Source: UBA2336 sp964538575 (GTDB lineage Bacteria > Bacteroidota > Bacteroidia > Cytophagales > Cyclobacteriaceae). Taken from it: a stretch of DNA of 34,878 nt. The notes under the pieces are model-generated. The model was not told where the DNA came from. It saw only the letters and a list, made by a program, of their open reading frames with translations, and did not search any database. Positions 33,637 to 34,878 of the stretch are shown here, piece by piece (within the stretch, counting starts at the first letter, position 1; each line of letters starts with the position of its first letter). Location: contig CAZIGG010000023.1 in assembly GCA_964538575.1 (NCBI GenBank), forward strand, positions 1 to 34,878, given 5' to 3'. Made by a program: the position numbers and the translations under genes.

Positions 33637-34638
33637 TTATTTGAGTCTCGCGATTTCCTGAACGAGGTCGATCAATTTGTTTGAGTAACCCCACTCATTG
33701 TCATACCATGCTACTACTTTTACAAAGCTATCGTTCAATGCGATACCGGCTTTTGCATCAAAAATTGATGTGCGGCTGTCGCCTAAAAAGTCATTCGATA
33801 CAACATCATCTTCGGTGTACCCGAGGATGCCTTTCAATTCGCCTTCAGAAGCTTCCTTCATGGCAGCTTTGATCTGCTCATAAGAAGCAGGCTTCTCTAA
33901 ACGCACTGTCAGATCGACAACTGACACGTCAGCTACCGGAACACGGAACGACATGCCGGTTAATTTTCCTTTCAGTTCAGGGAGCACCAATCCTACAGCC
34001 TTAGCTGCACCCGTAGAAGAAGGAATGATATTCTGGTAAGCGCCCCGGCCACCGCGCCAGTCTTTCGCTGAGGGGCTATCAACTGTTTTTTGAGTTGCTG
34101 TTACGGCATGCACGGTGCTCATTAAGCCTTCCAGGATACCGAATTTATCATTCAATACTTTTGCAATAGGAGCCAGGCAGTTTGTTGTACACGATGCGTT
34201 TGATACAATCGTGTGCTGGGCAGTTAATTTCTTATGGTTTACACCCATTACGAAGGTAGGAGTATCGTCTTTTGCGGGAGCTGACATCACAACTTTTTTC
34301 GCGCCCGCGTTGATGTGCTTTTGCGCGTCCGCCATCGTTAAAAATAAACCGGTCGATTCAATCACGATTTCTGCGCCCACTTCATTCCATTTCAGGTTAG
34401 AGGGGTCTTTTTCAGCCGTTACGCGGATAGTTTTTCCGTTTACCACAAGGTTGCCGCCCTTGGCCTCAACGGTACCTTCAAACCTGCCATGCGTAGAATC
34501 GTACTTAAGCATGTAGGCCATATATTCCGGGTCAACCAGGTCGTTGATCCCGACTACTTCAACATCTTTACGTTCGATGGCAGCCCTGAATGCCAGGCGG
34601 CCAATCCGGCCGAAACCGTTAATTCCTACTTTAGTCAT
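33637..34638 (-). CDS. gapA: Glyceraldehyde-3-phosphate dehydrogenase
   Basis: A 333-residue type I glycolytic dehydrogenase, converting glyceraldehyde 3-phosphate to 1,3-bisphosphoglycerate. The NAD-binding GINGFGRIGR motif is at 5-14 and Asp33 in GINDL favours NAD over NADP. The catalytic Cys150 is in SNASCTTNC, with His177 in STVHAVTATQ. C-terminal WYDNEWGYSNKL is present. The length and start are standard. It has its own promoter and a strong terminator, so it is a single-gene transcript. Confidence 0.97.
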   Translation of the reverse strand: MTKVGINGFGRIGRLAFRAAIERKDVEVVGINDLVDPEYMAYMLKYDSTHGRFEGTVEAKGGNLVVNGKTIRVTAEKDPSNLKWNEVGAEIVIESTGLFLTMADAQKHINAGAKKVVMSAPAKDDTPTFVMGVNHKKLTAQHTIVSNASCTTNCLAPIAKVLNDKFGILEGLMSTVHAVTATQKTVDSPSAKDWRGGRGAYQNIIPSSTGAAKAVGLVLPELKGKLTGMSFRVPVADVSVVDLTVRLEKPASYEQIKAAMKEASEGELKGILGYTEDDVVSNDFLGDSRTSIFDAKAGIALNDSFVKVVAWYDNEWGYSNKLIDLVQEIARLK

Positions 34639-34670
34639 TATGATGATTGATTAGGTGAATTTTAACGCGA

Positions 34671-34701
34671 CAAAAATATAATTCGCTGCCTCTAAAACCA
34701 A
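34671..34701 (-). promoter_or_regulatory. Promoter of gapA (Bacteroidota type)
   Basis: On the minus strand, a -33 TTG (34699-34701), a 20-base spacer and a perfect TAnnTTTG box (34671-34678). The start codon at 34638 is 32 bases downstream. Confidence 0.65.
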
Positions 34702-34740
34702 TTTATCCGGCCTTCGGTTCAGTATTTTTTGCCGGTCACG

Positions 34741-34771
34741 TTTGCAAATCAAGTTCAGCCATCTATCTTTG
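34741..34771 (+). promoter_or_regulatory. Promoter of tRNA-Glu (Bacteroidota type)
   Basis: TTTG at 34741-34744, a spacer of exactly 19 bases and TATCTTTG (perfect TAnnTTTG) at 34764-34771. The tRNA starts 52 bases further on. This is the cleanest consensus match in the window. Confidence 0.8.
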
Positions 34772-34823
34772 CGACTCGATTTTCAGCCCGCCTTCGCGGA
34801 ATGGCCTTCGAGCTTAAAATAAT

Positions 34824-34878
34824 GGTCCGTTCGTCTAGGGGTTAGGACACCAGATTTTCATTCTGGTAACACGGGTTC
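34824..34878 (+). tRNA. tRNA-Glu (anticodon TTC), cut by the window edge
   Basis: The sequence starts with GGTCCGT, has a D-arm with TCTAGGGGTTAGGAC, an anticodon stem CCAGA/TCTGG around the loop TTTTCAT with anticodon TTC, and the first half of the T-arm (ACACGGGTTC). The rest of the T-arm, the acceptor 3' strand and any CCA lie past the end. Confidence 0.93.

Noticed and set aside
1..34878. Insertion sequences, integrases, phage genes or retron/reverse-transcriptase elements
   Set aside because: No transposase, recombinase, capsid or reverse-transcriptase motif was seen on either strand, and no terminal inverted repeats frame the STAND unit.

Overview
This window looks like a chromosomal segment of a Bacteroidota bacterium, probably from the Cytophagales. 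The evidence is: Bacteroidota-type promoters (TTTG/TTG, a 19-20 base spacer, then TAnnTTTG) before gapA, pdhC and tRNA-Glu; signal peptides ending in the FAQ/YSQ style; outer-membrane beta-barrel proteins; a very large secreted repeat protein of the kind exported by type IX secretion; and menaquinone synthesis (menC). A run of exactly 100 N (21905-22004) marks a scaffold join, so the sequence comes from a draft or metagenome assembly. Genus-level placement is not possible from the sequence alone.

Region A (1-14892, all minus strand) is the accessory part. In transcription order it encodes: a 12-helix ADP/ATP-carrier-like membrane protein fused to HEAT repeats and a cyclic-nucleotide-binding fold; a protein made of three TIR-like Rossmann domains; a transmembrane STAND NTPase with a coiled coil and WD40 repeats; a periplasmic/outer-membrane beta-barrel protein; a lipoprotein; and, after a hairpin, a giant secreted repeat protein cut by the window edge. 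The first five are separated by 11, 4 and 7 bases and a 4-base ATGA overlap. They therefore look like one operon running from the cytoplasm to the cell surface. This is the best candidate here for an undescribed system, perhaps a trans-envelope sensing and conflict apparatus.

Region B (14893-21660) holds queA (tRNA queuosine), divergent menC, a small lipoprotein, a secreted protein, a compact SPFH - membrane protein - Arc-type DNA-binding cluster, a bestrophin-like channel and a 41-residue membrane protein.

Region C (21663-30208) holds a signal-peptide-bearing beta-propeller/outer-membrane protein interrupted by the scaffold gap, the E2 subunit of pyruvate dehydrogenase (pdhC) followed by a Uma2-family protein and hslV, a convergent AI-2E-family transporter, and a secreted M1 metallopeptidase.

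Region D (30209-34878) holds a class III aminotransferase, a 54-residue membrane protein with its own terminator, a SnoaL-like secreted protein co-transcribed with a membrane DnaJ/TPR protein, gapA with a clear terminator, and a truncated tRNA-Glu with a consensus promoter. Most of regions B-D is ordinary housekeeping content. Several starts were moved to internal codons because of signal peptides, promoter boxes or terminators. Three genes (53, 41 and 54 residues) are very short and easily overlooked.
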